DNA of 64,000 nucleotides from Hyaloperonospora brassicae (GCA_947650285.1 CANTFL010001452.1:62001-126000); one strand, 5' to 3'. Counted from the stretch's first letter, positions 45,207 to 57,744 are shown. Notes: a model not told the origin generated them from the letters alone. Translations and numbers: made by a program.

Positions 45207-46707
45207 GCCACACAAGCGGCACACACACGCACACATAAATCACACTCTATCGCCTACTCTCGGCAGACTTGTGTCAGCTTGACCGCCCAATCGATGCAGC
45301 ATGTCAGGCGCATATCAGTCGCGTTTTCGTTCTCGATCCACAACGCCTCTACTGCCGAACTCGTTCCAGATTGTCACCGGCCAGACTCGCGTCGACGTTC
45401 GACCTGTATTTATCGACAGCGATCGACCGGATCAGCATCTCTGTGCTCTGAGGCCCCCGTATCAAGCGCAAGCTCAAGGGTTCACTGCAAATTCGTCACC
45501 TGACTATGGATCGTCAAAACTGCGCGACGCAAGGCTTCTGTCTGAATCGACCGGATGGCTGCCCTCTGAACGAGAATGGACATGCAGTCGCCATGTGTCG
45601 TCGCATCCGACTGTCATGACGCCACATCTGGAGTAAAGCAACAAAACGTGGCAGCACTGCTGTCGATCGAAGACGGCAGCACAACGCCTCTACTGCCGAA
45701 CTTGTTCCAGATTGTCACCGGCCAGACTCGCGTCGGCGTTCGACCTGTATTTATCGACAGCGATCGACCGGATCAGCATCTCTGTGCTCTGAGGCCCCCG
45801 TATCAAGCGCAAGCTCAAGGGTTCACTGCAAATTCGTCACCTGACTATGGATCGTCAAAACTGCGCGACGCAAGGCTTCTGTCTGAATCGACCGGATGGC
45901 TGCCCTCTGAACGAGAATGGACATGCAGTCGCCATGTGTCGTCGCATCCGACTGTCATGACGCCACATCTGGAGTAAAGCAACAAAACGTGGCAGCACTG
46001 CTGTCGATCGAAGACGGCAGCACAACGCCTCTACTGCCGAACTTGTTCCAGATTGTCACCGGCCAGACTCGCGTCGGCGTTCGACCTGTATTTATCGACA
46101 GCGATCGACCGGATCAGCATCTCTGTGCTCTGAGGCCCCCGTATCAAGCGCAAGCTCAAGGGTTCACTGCAAATTCGTCACCTGACTATGGATCGTCAAA
46201 ACTGCGCGACGCAAGGCTTCTGTCTGAATCGACCGGATGGCTGCCCTCTGAACGAGAATGGACATGCAGTCGCCATGTGTCGTCGCATCCGACTGTCATG
46301 ACGCCACATCTGGAGTAAAGCAACAAAACGTGGCAGCACTGCTGTCGATCGAAGACGGCAGCACAACGCCTCTACTGCCGAACTTGTTCCAGATTGTCAC
46401 CGGCCAGACTCGCGTCGGCGTTCGACCTGTATTTATCGACAGCGATCGACCGGATCAGCATCTCTGTGCTCTGAGGCCCCCGTATCAAGCGCAAGCTCAA
46501 GGGTTCACTGCAAATTCGTCACCTGACTATGGATCGTCAAAACTGCGCGACGCAAGGCTTCTGTCTGAATCGACCGGATGGCTGCCCTCTGAACGAGAAT
46601 GGACATGCAGTCGCCATGTGTCGTCGCATCCGACCGTCATGACGCCACATCTGGAGTAAAGCAACAAAACGTGGTAGCACTGCTGTCGATCAAAGACGGC
46701 AGCAAAA

Positions 46708-46780
46708 TGGTCATACAGGGGCTCGAACCCTGGACCGCAGCGTTATTAGCACTGTGCTCTACCGACTGAGCTATACGACC
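46708..46780 (-). tRNA. tRNA-Ile (AAU), array copy 24
   Basis: Identical to copy 1; part of a larger duplication with the copy 23 unit. Confidence 0.95.
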
Positions 46781-47599
46781 GCCACACAAGCGGCACACAC
46801 ACGCACACATAAATCACACTCTATCGCCTACTCTCGGCAGACTTGTGTCAGCTTGACCGCCCAATCGATGCAGCATGTCAGGCGCATATCAGTCGCGTTT
46901 TCGTTCTCGATCCACAACGCCTCTACTGCCGAACTCGTTCCAGATTGTCACCGGCCAGACTCGCGTCGACGTTCGACCTGTATTTATCGACAGCGATCGA
47001 CCGGATCAGCATCTCTGTGCTCTGAGGCCCCCGTATCAAGCGCAAGCTCAAGGGTTCACTGCAAATTCGTCACCTGACTATGGATCGTCAAAACTGCGCG
47101 ACGCAAGGCTTCTGTCTGAATCGACCGGATGGCTGCCCTCTGAACGAGAATGGACATGCAGTCGCCATGTGTCGTCGCATCCGACTGTCATGACGCCACA
47201 TCTGGAGTAAAGCAACAAAACGTGGCAGCACTGCTGTCGATCGAAGACGGCAGCACAACGCCTCTACTGCCGAACTTGTTCCAGATTGTCACCGGCCAGA
47301 CTCGCGTCGGCGTTCGACCTGTATTTATCGACAGCGATCGACCGGATCAGCATCTCTGTGCTCTGAGGCCCCCGTATCAAGCGCAAGCTCAAGGGTTCAC
47401 TGCAAATTCATCACCTGACTATGGATCGTCAAAACTGCGCGACGCAAGTCTTCTTTCTGAATCGACCGGATGGCTGCCCTCTGAACGAGAATGGACATGC
47501 AGTCGCCATGTGTCGTCGCATCCGACTGTCATGACGCCACATCTGGAGTAATGCAACAAAACGTGGCAGCACTGCTGTCGATCAAAGACGGCAGCAAAA

Positions 47600-47672
47600 T
47601 GGTCATACAGGGGCTCGAACCCTGTACCGCAGCGTTATTAGCACTGTGCTCTACCGACTGAGCTATACGACC
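47600..47672 (-). tRNA. tRNA-Ile (AAU), array copy 25, variable-loop variant
   Basis: One substitution: ccctgtacc instead of ccctggacc on the plus strand, that is C to A at the last base of the variable region (position 48, usually in the Levitt pair). Stems are intact, but core stability may suffer. Confidence 0.88.
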
Positions 47673-48832
47673 GCCACACAAGCGGCACACACACGCACAC
47701 ATAAATCACACTTTATCGCCTACTCTCGGCAGACTTGTGCCAGCTTGACCGCCCAATCGATGCAGCATGTCAGGCGCATATCAGTCGCGTTTTCGTTCTC
47801 GACCCACAACGCCTCTACTGCCGAACTCGTTCCAGATTGTCACCGGCCAGACTCGCGTCGGCGTTCGACCTGTATTTATCGACAGCGATCGACCGGATCA
47901 GCATCTCTGTGCTCTGAGGCCCCCGTATCAAGCGCAAGCTCAAGGGTTCACTGCAAATTCATCACCTGACTATGGATCGTCAAAACTGCGCGACGCAAGG
48001 CTTCTGTCTGAATCGACCGGATGGCTGCCCTCTGAACGAGAATGGACATGCAGTCGCCATGTGTCGTCGCATCCGACTGTCATGACGCCACATCTGGAGT
48101 AAAGCAACAAAACGTGGCAGCACTGCTGTCGATCGAAGACGGCAGCACAACGCCTCTACTGCCGAACTTGTTCCAGATTGTCACCGGCCAGACTCGCGTC
48201 GGCGTTCGACCTGTATTTATCGACAGCGATCGACCGGATCAGCATCTCTGTGCTCTGAGGCCCCCGTATCAAGCGCAAGCTCAAGGGTTCACTGCAAATT
48301 CGTCACCTGACTATGGATCGTCAAAACTGCGCGACGCAAGGCTTCTGTCTGAATCGACCGGATGGCTGCCCTCTGAACGAGAATGGACATGCAGTCGCCA
48401 TGTGTCGTCGCATCCGACTGTCATGACGCCACATCTGGAGTAAAGCAACAAAACGTGGCAGCACTGCTGTCGATCGAAGACGGCAGCACAACGCCTCTAC
48501 TGCCGAACTTGTTCCAGATTGTCACCGGCCAGACTCGCGTCGGCGTTCGACCTGTATTTATCGACAGCGATCGACCGGATCAGCATCTCTGTGCTCTGAG
48601 GCCCCCGTATCAAGCGCAAGCTCAAGGGTTCACTGCAAATTCGTCACCTGACTATGGATCGTCAAAACTGCGCGACGCAAGTCTTCTTTCTGAATCGACC
48701 GGATGGCTGCCCTCTGAACGAGAATGGACATGCAGTCGCCATGTGTCGTCGCATCCGACTGTCATGACGCCACATCTGGAGTAATGCAACAAAACGTGGC
48801 AGCACTGCTGTCGATCAAAGACGGCAGCAAAA

Positions 48833-48904
48833 TGGTCATACAGGGGCTCGAACCCTGACCGCAGCGTTATTAGCACTGTGCTCTACCGACTGAGCTATAC
48901 GACC
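48833..48904 (-). tRNA. tRNA-Ile (AAU), array copy 26, 1-nt deletion
   Basis: 72 nt: one C is missing from the variable region/T-stem border (ccctgaccgc instead of ccctggaccgc). The unit is a near-copy of the copy 25 unit (both carry tcgacccac in the upstream spacer) and may have arisen from it. Probably impaired or a pseudogene. Confidence 0.75.
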
Positions 48905-49382
48905 GCCACACAAGCGGCACACACACGCACACATAAATCACACTTTATCGCCTACTCTCGGCAGACTTGTGCCAGCTTGACCGCCCAATCGATGCAGCAT
49001 GTCAGGCGCATATCAGTCGCGTTTTCGTTCTCGACCCACAACGCCTCTACTGCCGAACTCGTTCCAGATTGTCACCGGCCAGACTCGCGTCGGCGTTCGA
49101 CCTGTATTTATCGACAGCGATCGACCGGATCAGCATCTCTGTGCTCTGAGGCCCCCGTATCAAGCGCAAGCTCAAGGGTTCACTGCAAATTCATCACCTG
49201 ACTATGGATCGTCAAAACTGCGCGACGCAAGTCTTCTGTCTGAATCGACCGGATGGCTGCCCTCTGAACGAAAATGGACATGCAGTCGCCATGTGTCGTC
49301 GCATCCGACTGTCATGACGCCACATCTGGAGTAAAGCAACAAAACGTGGTAGCACTGCTGTCGATCAAAGACGGCAGCAAAA

Positions 49383-49455
49383 TGGTCATACAGGGGCTCG
49401 AACCCTGGACCGCAGCGTTATTAGCACTGTGCTCTACCGACTGAGCTATACGACC
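49383..49455 (-). tRNA. tRNA-Ile (AAU), array copy 27
   Basis: Identical to copy 1; flank reads caagtggcac. Confidence 0.95.
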
Positions 49456-49933
49456 GCCACACAAGTGGCACACACACGCACACAAAAATCACACTCTATC
49501 GCCTACTCTCGGCAGACTTGTGTCAGCTTGACCGCCCAATCGATGCAGCATGTCAGGCGCATATCAGTCGCGTTTTCGTTCTCGATCCACAACGCCTCTA
49601 CTGCCGAACTCGTTCCAGATTGTCACCGGCCAGACTCGCGTCGGCGTTCGACCTGTATTTATCGACAGCGATCGACCGGATCAGCATCTCTGTGCTCTGA
49701 GGCCCCCGTATCAAGCGCAAGCTCACGGGTTCACTGCAAATTCATCACCTGACTACGGATCGTCAAAGCTGCGCGACGCAAGTCTTCTGTCTGAATCGAC
49801 CGGATGGCTGCCCTCTGAACGAGAATGGACATGCAGTCGCCATGTGTCGTCGCATCCGACTGTCATGACGCCACATCTGGAGTAATGCAACAAAACGTGG
49901 CAGCACTGCTGTCGATCAAAGACGGCAGCAAAA

Positions 49934-50006
49934 TGGTCATACAGGGGCTCGAACCCTGGACCGCAGCGTTATTAGCACTGTGCTCTACCGACTGAGCTAT
50001 ACGACC
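49934..50006 (-). tRNA. tRNA-Ile (AAU), array copy 28
   Basis: Identical to copy 1. Confidence 0.95.
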
Positions 50007-50484
50007 GCCACACAAGCGGCACACACACGCACACAAAAATCACACTTTATCGCCTACTCTCGGCAGACTTGTGCCAGCTTGACCGCCCAATCGATGCAGC
50101 ATGTCAGGCGCATATCAGTCGCGTTTTCGTTCTCGATCCACAACGCCTCTACTGCCGAACTCGTTCCAGATTGTCACCGGCCAGACTCGCGTCGGCGTTC
50201 GACCTGTATTTATCGACAGCGATCGACCGGATCAGCATCTCTGTGCTCTGAGGCCCCCGTATCAAGCGCAAGCTCAAGGGTTCACTGCAAATTCATCACC
50301 TGACTATGGATCGTCAAAACTGCGCGACGCAAGTCTTCTGTCTGAATCGACCGGATGGCTGCCCTCTGAACGAAAATGGACATGCAGTCGCCATGTGTCG
50401 TCGCATCCGACTGTCATGACGCCACATCTGGAGTAAAGCAACAAAACGTGGCAGCACTGCTGTCGATCAAAGACGGCAGCAAAA

Positions 50485-50557
50485 TGGTCATACAAGGGCT
50501 CGAACCCTGGACCGCAGCGTTATTAGCACTGTGCTCTACCGACTGAGCTATACGACC
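50485..50557 (-). tRNA. tRNA-Ile (AAU), array copy 29, LINE directly upstream
   Basis: One T-stem change (tacaagggc instead of tacaggggc) converts a G-C pair to G-U. The LINE begins at 50558, immediately at the gene's 5' end. Confidence 0.9.
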
Positions 50558-50596
50558 CGGTCTTCCACCGTCACAGCACACCGTCGTTGTATAGGC

Positions 50597-51637
50597 ATGG
50601 TGGTTGAGCCACAACGGAGCTTTCGACTACAAGTGTCACGCAACTTTGGTATCCGGTCGCTCTCGGACTTTATCCGTGCTGGCGAGGCTTGGCCATCGCA
50701 GGATCAGTTTGTCCAGCGGTACCTTGACTTCACGCTCGCGTCCGCGACGCCTTGGAAACAGAGTCAATGGCTGCGCGTGCTTTACACCGAAGCCACGCAA
50801 ATCGTTGAGCGCCTCGGTGCTTCTAGAATTCGTATACAGCATACCTCCGGACGACAGCGTCTACTTCCACACCTGGGGTGTACGAGTGGGGGTCGGGTGT
50901 GCTTGGTCCCCGCTATTCCTCGGACCGCACTTCTTTGCGTCGTCTGGCTGCCACCGGTACCGACGAAGCAGCATCCCATGTCGCTTCACTCGCCCTGCAT
51001 GGGGAACGATCACGTCAAGGCTTTTGTGCGATCCTCCACGTATCTGCGACGTCTCTTGATTCCCGTATATGAAGACCTTCAATTTCGTCTAGCATTTCGA
51101 CTTCTCCCGGTTCGCTCCCGGTTCTGGTTTCTCGAAGCTTCCAACCCGCGCATTCGCATCTGCGTCCGTGCTGGCTGCGCGGCGATCGAGACCGAAAAGC
51201 ACTTGTTCTTCGACTGCGCGCTTGCCGTCCAGTTATGGGACCAGGTCCGCCAAATCATGTCGCCTTTCTTTCGCGCTCCAACGACCTGGATGAATGTTGC
51301 GCTGGCAACGAAGCCTCGGTTGCGGGACACTTGGAAAGCGCGCGCCGGTGTTGTTCTTGATGTGTGGCACACTGTTAGAGCAGTGACGCTTCACTTCCTC
51401 TGGCGGGATCGCAATCGCTGTCTTTTCGATGGTCGGCAGCCGACGCCTGCCGCCCCAGCCTTGCTCGCAATTTTTTCAGCTTCTTGCGCCCATTTCCGGC
51501 ACACCTTGCGTCGCCGATACGACCCTGAACAACAACAGACGCAGCACATGGTTCTAGCGGAGATGAGGCGGCACGCCGGATTTGAGGGGTTCGTGCGCGC
51601 CAATTCCACTGTGCTGGGCGTCCGACACCGCCGCTAG
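50597..51637 (+). CDS. LINE ORF2 C-terminal fragment (zf-RVT region)
   Basis: The open frame technically starts at 50531 inside the tRNA, but element sequence begins at 50558; an internal ATG lies at 50597. The catalytic RT core is absent. At about 51100-51240 it encodes LPVRSRFWFLEASNPRIRIC followed by VRAGC...EKHLFFDC. This has CX4CX7HX4C spacing, the zinc-binding module found after the RT domain in many plant- and oomycete-type LINEs. The remainder (VWHTVRAVTLHFLWRDRNRC) fits the same family tail. Non-autonomous remnant. Confidence 0.78.
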   Translation: MVVEPQRSFRLQVSRNFGIRSLSDFIRAGEAWPSQDQFVQRYLDFTLASATPWKQSQWLRVLYTEATQIVERLGASRIRIQHTSGRQRLLPHLGCTSGGRVCLVPAIPRTALLCVVWLPPVPTKQHPMSLHSPCMGNDHVKAFVRSSTYLRRLLIPVYEDLQFRLAFRLLPVRSRFWFLEASNPRIRICVRAGCAAIETEKHLFFDCALAVQLWDQVRQIMSPFFRAPTTWMNVALATKPRLRDTWKARAGVVLDVWHTVRAVTLHFLWRDRNRCLFDGRQPTPAAPALLAIFSASCAHFRHTLRRRYDPEQQQTQHMVLAEMRRHAGFEGFVRANSTVLGVRHRR

Positions 51638-52204
51638 TCATCACCACTATCCACCGATGGTCCAGCCCAACCGTGCAACTACTTCATGGACGGACAGCAT
51701 GCATGGTACTGGACACAGCGGTGACTGCGGAGGTCGCGTTCGCAACTCTCCCGACGCCTCCTCCGTGGAAGCTGCACAGTACATGCTTCTCCTTGTCGCT
51801 TTTCGGGCACGGCCGGACTCGACACGCGATGACCAGCTTGGATGTTTCGCACTCTTCCGGTGGAATACCCGACCGGTGTCGTTCCTGCACCAACCCGCTT
51901 CGTTCACGGTCCCAGTCCGGAGTACAACAACAAAACAGAAGACACGTGAGAAAACACTTTTTTCGAAAAAAAACACTTCTTCGACACGACTGCCAACACG
52001 TCGCCACGGTACTACTTACGTGACGTGCGCTGCTGCTGGACGTCGTTTCAGCTTTCGCGACCCGCATCCGGTGTTACCCCCGTGTGCACACACCTCCAGG
52101 AGTTCAGAGACGTCGACCGATACGCGTGAACGCATCTGGGGGGCGCGCGCCGGGCACCGACGTCGTCCCTCTTTGTATCGCTCCATTTTTCAAATTTTGC
52201 GTCC

Positions 52205-52257
52205 AAAAAAAAAAAAAAAAAAAAAAAAGAAAGAAAAAAAAAGAAAAAAAAAGAAAA
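52205..52257 (+). repeat. LINE poly(A)/A-rich tract
   Basis: About 25 uninterrupted A followed by A runs broken by single G, typical of an old retrotransposed tail. Confidence 0.85.
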
Positions 52258-52299
52258 ACACTCACACTCAAAACAGGGGGGAGCCCCAAGTAAACGACA

Positions 52300-52375
52300 T
52301 AGCACAAAACATCGACGGGGATTTCGACCCCGCGTACCTCGGTAAGCCACTGTCGCTAGTTATCGCAACCTGCCA
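52300..52375 (-). other. Possible tRNA-like promoter remnant in the LINE tail
   Basis: On the minus strand gggtcgaaatcccc resembles a B box inside a 5-bp stem, and tagcgacagtgg upstream weakly resembles an A box. No full cloverleaf folds. It may be a fragment of another SINE. Confidence 0.3.
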
Positions 52376-52458
52376 TACTTTTAAGCTATGTAGATTGAGA
52401 AGTCCATTCGTCTAAATTATTATAATATAGACAACCTTTCAACTGAGCTATACGACCG

Positions 52459-52769
52459 AGGGTTCCCACCCTGGTGTAATGGCAAAGCACCGACCTGTCC
52501 ACTCAGGTGACGCAGGTTCAAACCCCGCCACGGCCACAAAGAAGGCCACGACCAGAAATACAGTCTCGGAGGTACCATGGGAACTCGGTACAAACGAGCA
52601 TACTACTTGGAGAGCGGACGACTTCAAGCGAAATCAAGACAGTCCCGACCGCCATAGCGCGAACCAATAATAGGAAAAAAATAGAAAAAAAATTCACAAT
52701 GAAAGTATAGGATCTAAGCCGGGCCGAGAAGGTATGGGCCGTGTGACGATAATATACAGCCAACTTTCA
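52459..52769 (+). mobile_element. tRNA-derived SINE, copy B
   Basis: 311 bp, same element as copy A with one extra base at the 5' end and a few substitutions. It is flanked by actgagctatacgaccg at 52442-52458 and 52770-52786. The left repeat is also the right repeat of the LINE, so the two elements are stacked at one site. Confidence 0.8.
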
Positions 52770-53263
52770 ACTGAGCTATACGACCGCCACACAAGCGGCA
52801 CACACACGCACACAAAAATCACACTTTATCGCCTACTCTCGGCAGACTTGTGTCAGCTTGACCGCCCGATCGATGCAGCATGTCAGGCGCATATCAGTCG
52901 CGTTTTCGTTCTCGATCCACAACGCCTCTACTGCCGAACTCGTTCCAGATTGCCACCGGCCAGACTCGCGTCGGCGTTCGACCTGCATTTATCGACAGCG
53001 ATCGACCGGATCAGCATCTCTGTGCTCTGAGGCCCCCGTATCAAGCGCAAGCTCAAGGGTTCAATGCAAATTCATCACCTGACTATGGATCGTCAAAACT
53101 GCGCGACGCAAGGCTTCTGTCTGAATCGACCGGATGGCTGCCCTCTGAACGAAAATAGACATGCAGTCGTCATGTGTCGTCGCATCCGACCGTCATGACG
53201 CCACATCTGGAGTAAAGCAACAAAACGTGGTAGCACTGCTGTCGATCAAAGACGGCAGCAAAA

Positions 53264-53336
53264 TGGTCATACAGGGGCTCGAACCCTGGACCGCAGCGTT
53301 ATTAGCACTGTGCTCTACCGACTGAGCTATACGACC
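53264..53336 (-). tRNA. tRNA-Ile (AAU), array copy 30
   Basis: Identical to copy 1; first complete gene right of the LINE/SINE stack. Confidence 0.95.
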
Positions 53337-53814
53337 GCCACACAAGCGGCACACACACGCACACAAAAATCACACTTTATCGCCTACTCTCGGCAGACTT
53401 GTGTCAGCTTGACCGCCCGATCGATGCAGCATGTCAGGCGCATATCAGTCGCGTTTTCGTTCTCGATCCACAACGCCTCTACTGCCGAACTCGTTCCAGA
53501 TTGTCACCGGCCAGACTCGCGTCGGCGTTCGACCTGTATTTATCGACAGCGATCGACCGGATCAGCATCTCTGTGCTCTGAGGCCCCCGTATCAAGCGCA
53601 AGCTCAAGGGTTCACTGCAAATTCATCACCTGACTACGGATCGTCAAAACTGCGCGACGCAAGGCTTCTGTCTGAATCGACCGGATGGCTGCCCTCTGAA
53701 CGAAAATGGACATGCAGTCGCCATGTGTCGTCGCATCCGACCGTCATGACGCCACATCTGGAGTAAAGCAACAAAACGTGGTAGCACTGCTGTCGATCAA
53801 AGACGGCAGCAAAA

Positions 53815-53887
53815 TGGTCATACAGGGGCTCGAACCCTGGACCGCAGCGTTATTAGCACTGTGCTCTACCGACTGAGCTATACGACC
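53815..53887 (-). tRNA. tRNA-Ile (AAU), array copy 31
   Basis: Identical to copy 1. Confidence 0.95.
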
Positions 53888-54365
53888 GCCACACAAGCGG
53901 CACACACACGCACACAAAAATCACACTTTATCGCCTACTCTCGGCAGACTTGTGTCAGCTTGACCGCCCAATCGATGCAGCATGTCAGGCGCATATCAGT
54001 CGCGTTTTCGTTCTCGATCCACAACGCCTCTACTGCCGAACTCGTTCCAGATTGTCACCGGCCAGACTCGCGTCGGCGTTCGACCTGTATTTATCGACAG
54101 CGATCGACCGGATCAGCATCTCTGTGCTCTGAGGCCCCCGTATCAAGCGCAAGCTCAAGGGTTCACTGCAAATTCATCACCTGACTACGGATCGTCAAAA
54201 CTGCGCGACGCAAGTCTTCTGTCTGAATCGACCGGATGGCTGCCCTCTGAACGAAAATAGACATGCAGTCGTCATGTGTCGTCGCATCCGACCGTCATGA
54301 CGCCACATCTGGAGTAAAGCAACAAAACGTGGTAGCACTGCTGTCGATCAAAGACGGCAGCAAAA

Positions 54366-54438
54366 TGGTCATACAGGGGCTCGAACCCTGGACCGCAGCG
54401 TTATTAGCACTGTGCTCTACCGACTGAGCTATACGACC
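54366..54438 (-). tRNA. tRNA-Ile (AAU), array copy 32
   Basis: Identical to copy 1. Confidence 0.95.
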
Positions 54439-54916
54439 GCCACACAAGCGGCACACACACGCACACAAAAATCACACTTTATCGCCTACTCTCGGCAGAC
54501 TTGTGTCAGCTTGACCGCCCAATCGATGCAGCATGTCAGGCGCATATCAGTCGCGTTTTCGTTCTCGATCCACAACGCCTCTACTGCCGAACTCGTTCCA
54601 GATTGTCACCGGCCAGACTCGCGTCGGCGTTCGACCTGTATTTATCGACAGCGATCGACCGGATCAGCATCTCTGTGCTCTGAGGCCCCCGTATCAAGCG
54701 CAAGCTCAAGGGTTCACTGCAAATTCATCACCTGACTACGGATCGTCAAAACTGCGCGACGCAAGTCTTCTGTCTGAATCGACCGGATGGCTGCCCTCTG
54801 AACGAAAATGGACATGCAGTCGCCATGTGTCGTCGCATCCGACCGTCATGACGCCACATCTGGAGTAAAGCAACAAAACGTGGTAGCACTGCTGTCGATC
54901 AAAGACGGCAGCAAAA

Positions 54917-54989
54917 TGGTCATACAGGGGCTCGAACCCTGGACCGCAGCGTTATTAGCACTGTGCTCTACCGACTGAGCTATACGACC
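54917..54989 (-). tRNA. tRNA-Ile (AAU), array copy 33
   Basis: Identical to copy 1. Confidence 0.95.
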
Positions 54990-55467
54990 GCCACACAAGC
55001 GGCACACACACGCACACAAAAATCACACTTTATCGCCTACTCTCGGCAGACTTGTGTCAGCTTGACCGCCCAATCGATGCAGCATGTCAGGCGCATATCA
55101 GTCGCGTTTTCGTTCTCGATCCACAACGCCTCTACTGCCGAACTCGTTCCAGATTGTCACCGGCCAGACTCGCGTCGGCGTTCGACCTGTATTTATCGAC
55201 AGCGATCGACCGGATCAGCATCTCTGTGCTCTGAGGCCCCCGTATCAAGCGCAAGCTCAAGGGTTCACTGCAAATTCATCACCTGACTACGGATCGTCAA
55301 AACTGCGCGACGCAAGTCTTCTGTCTGAATCGACCGGATGGCTGCCCTCTGAACGAAAATGGACATGCAGTCGCCATGTGTCGTCGCATCCGACCGTCAT
55401 GACGCCACATCTGGAGTAAAGCAACAAAACGTGGTAGCACTGCTGTCGATCAAAGACGGCAGCAAAA

Positions 55468-55540
55468 TGGTCATACAGGGGCTCGAACCCTGGACCGCAG
55501 CGTTATTAGCACTGTGCTCTACCGACTGAGCTATACGACC
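55468..55540 (-). tRNA. tRNA-Ile (AAU), array copy 34
   Basis: Identical to copy 1. Confidence 0.95.
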
Positions 55541-56018
55541 GCCACACAAGCGGCACACACACGCACACAAAAATCACACTTTATCGCCTACTCTCGGCAG
55601 ACTTGTGTCAGCTTGACCGCCCAATCGATGCAGCATGTCAGGCGCATATCAGTCGCGTTTTCGTTCTCGATCCACAACGCCTCTACTGCCGAACTCGTTC
55701 CAGATTGTCACCGGCCAGACTCGCGTCGGCGTTCGACCTGTATTTATCGACAGCGATCGACCGGATCAGCATCTCTGTGCTCTGAGGCCCCCGTATCAAG
55801 CGCAAGCTCAAGGGTTCACTGCAAATTCATCACCTGACTACGGATCGTCAAAACTGCGCGACGCAAGTCTTCTGTCCGAATCGACCGGATGGCTGCCCTC
55901 TGAACGAAAATGGACATGCAGTCGCCATGTGTCGTCGCATCCGACCGTCATGACGCCACATCTGGAGTAAAGCAACAAAACGTGGTAGCACTGCTGTCGA
56001 TCAAAGACGGCAGCAAAA

Positions 56019-56091
56019 TGGTCATACAGGGGCTCGAACCCTGGACCGCAGCGTTATTAGCACTGTGCTCTACCGACTGAGCTATACGACC
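56019..56091 (-). tRNA. tRNA-Ile (AAU), array copy 35
   Basis: Identical to copy 1. Confidence 0.95.
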
Positions 56092-56569
56092 GCCACACAA
56101 GCGGCACACACACGCACACAAAAATCACACTTTATCGCCTACTCTCGGCAGACTTGTGTCAGCTTGACCGCCCAATCGATGCAGCATGTCAGGCGCATAT
56201 CAGTCGCGTTTTCGTTCTCGATCCACAACGCCTCTACTGCCGAACTCGTTCCAGATTGTCACCGGCCAGACTCGCGTCGGCGTTCGACCTGTATTTATCG
56301 ACAGCGATCGACCGGATCAGCATCTCTGTGCTCTGAGGCCCCCGTATCAAGCGCAAGCTCAAGGGTTCACTGCAAATTCATCACCTGACTACGGATCGTC
56401 AAAACTGCGCGACGCAAGTCTTCTGTCCGAATCGACCGGATGGCTGCCCTCTGAACGAAAATGGACATGCAGTCGCCATGTGTCGTCGCATCCGACCGTC
56501 ATGACGCCACATCTGGAGTAAAGCAACAAAACGTGGTAGCACTGCTGTCGATCAAAGACGGCAGCAAAA

Positions 56570-56642
56570 TGGTCATACAGGGGCTCGAACCCTGGACCGC
56601 AGCGTTATTAGCACTGTGCTCTACCGACTGAGCTATACGACC
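56570..56642 (-). tRNA. tRNA-Ile (AAU), array copy 36
   Basis: Identical to copy 1. Confidence 0.95.
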
Positions 56643-57120
56643 GCCACACAAGCGGCACACACACGCACACAAAAATCACACTTTATCGCCTACTCTCGGC
56701 AGACTTGTGCCAGCTTGACCGCCCAATCGATGCAGCATGTCAGGCGCATATCAGTCGCGTTTTCGTTCTCGATCCACAACGCCTCTACTGCCGAACTCGT
56801 TCCAGATTGTCACCGGCCAGACTCGCGTCGGCGTTCGACCTGTATTTATCGACAGCGATCGACCGGATCAGCATCTCTGTGCTCTGAGGCCCCCGTATCA
56901 AGCGCAAGCTCAAGGGTTCACTGCAAATTCATCACCTGACTACGGATCGTCAAAACTGCGCGACGCAAGTCTTCTGTCCGAATCGACCGGATGGCTGCCC
57001 TCTGAACGAAAATGGACATGCAGTCGCCATGTGTCGTCGCATCCGACCGTCATGACGCCACATCTGGAGTAAAGCAACAAAACGTGGTAGCACTGCTGTC
57101 GATCAAAGACGGCAGCAAAA

Positions 57121-57193
57121 TGGTCATACAGGGGCTCGAACCCTGGACCGCAGCGTTATTAGCACTGTGCTCTACCGACTGAGCTATACGACC
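57121..57193 (-). tRNA. tRNA-Ile (AAU), array copy 37
   Basis: Identical to copy 1. Confidence 0.95.
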
Positions 57194-57671
57194 GCCACAC
57201 AAGCGGCACACACACGCACACAAAAATCACACTTTATCGCCTACTCTCGGCAGACTTGTGCCAGCTTGACCGCCCAATCGATGCAGCATGTCAGGCGCAT
57301 ATCAGTCGCGTTTTCGTTCTCGATCCACAACGCCTCTACTGCCGAACTCGTTCCAGATTGTCACCGGCCAGACTCGCGTCGGCGTTCGACCTGTATTTAT
57401 CGACAGCGATCGACCGGATCAGCATCTCTGTGCTCTGAGGCCCCCGTATCAAGCGCAAGCTCAAGGGTTCACTGCAAATTCATCACCTGACTACGGATCG
57501 TCAAAACTGCGCGACGCAAGTCTTCTGTCCGAATCGACCGGATGGCTGCCCTCTGAACGAAAATGGACATGCAGTCGCCATGTGTCGTCGCATCCGACCG
57601 TCATGACGCCACATCTGGAGTAAAGCAACAAAACGTGGTAGCACTGCTGTCGATCAAAGACGGCAGCAAAA

Positions 57672-57744
57672 TGGTCATACAGGGGCTCGAACCCTGGACC
57701 GCAGCGTTATTAGCACTGTGCTCTACCGACTGAGCTATACGACC
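57672..57744 (-). tRNA. tRNA-Ile (AAU), array copy 38
   Basis: Identical to copy 1. Confidence 0.95.

Larger units (their letters stand above)
43346..48487. repeat. Eight 341-bp tRNA-less subunits
   Basis: At about 43346, 44789, 45681, 46021, 46363, 47255, 48147 and 48487 the sequence jumps from gacggcagca directly to caacgcctctactgccgaac. This deletes 210 bp: the tRNA, its upstream flank and part of the spacer. The junction is the same in all eight, and all also carry cttgttcc instead of ctcgttcc. They therefore descend from one deletion that was then multiplied, in runs of 1, 1, 3, 1 and 2 between full units. Confidence 0.9.
50558..52441 (+). mobile_element. 5'-truncated non-LTR retrotransposon (LINE) in the tRNA array
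   Basis: 1884 bp flanked by the 16-bp repeat actgagctatacgacc (50542-50557 and 52442-52457), which is the tRNA-Ile 5' end. It carries the C-terminal part of a LINE reverse-transcriptase protein, an ~560-bp 3' region and a poly(A) stretch at about 52205-52257. A ~180-bp tail follows, ending ataatatagacaacctttca. That ending closely resembles the SINE 3' end. Confidence 0.82.

Noticed and set aside
52084..52350. Lys-rich or Phe-rich open frames
   Set aside because: They are translations of the LINE poly(A) tract and its complement.
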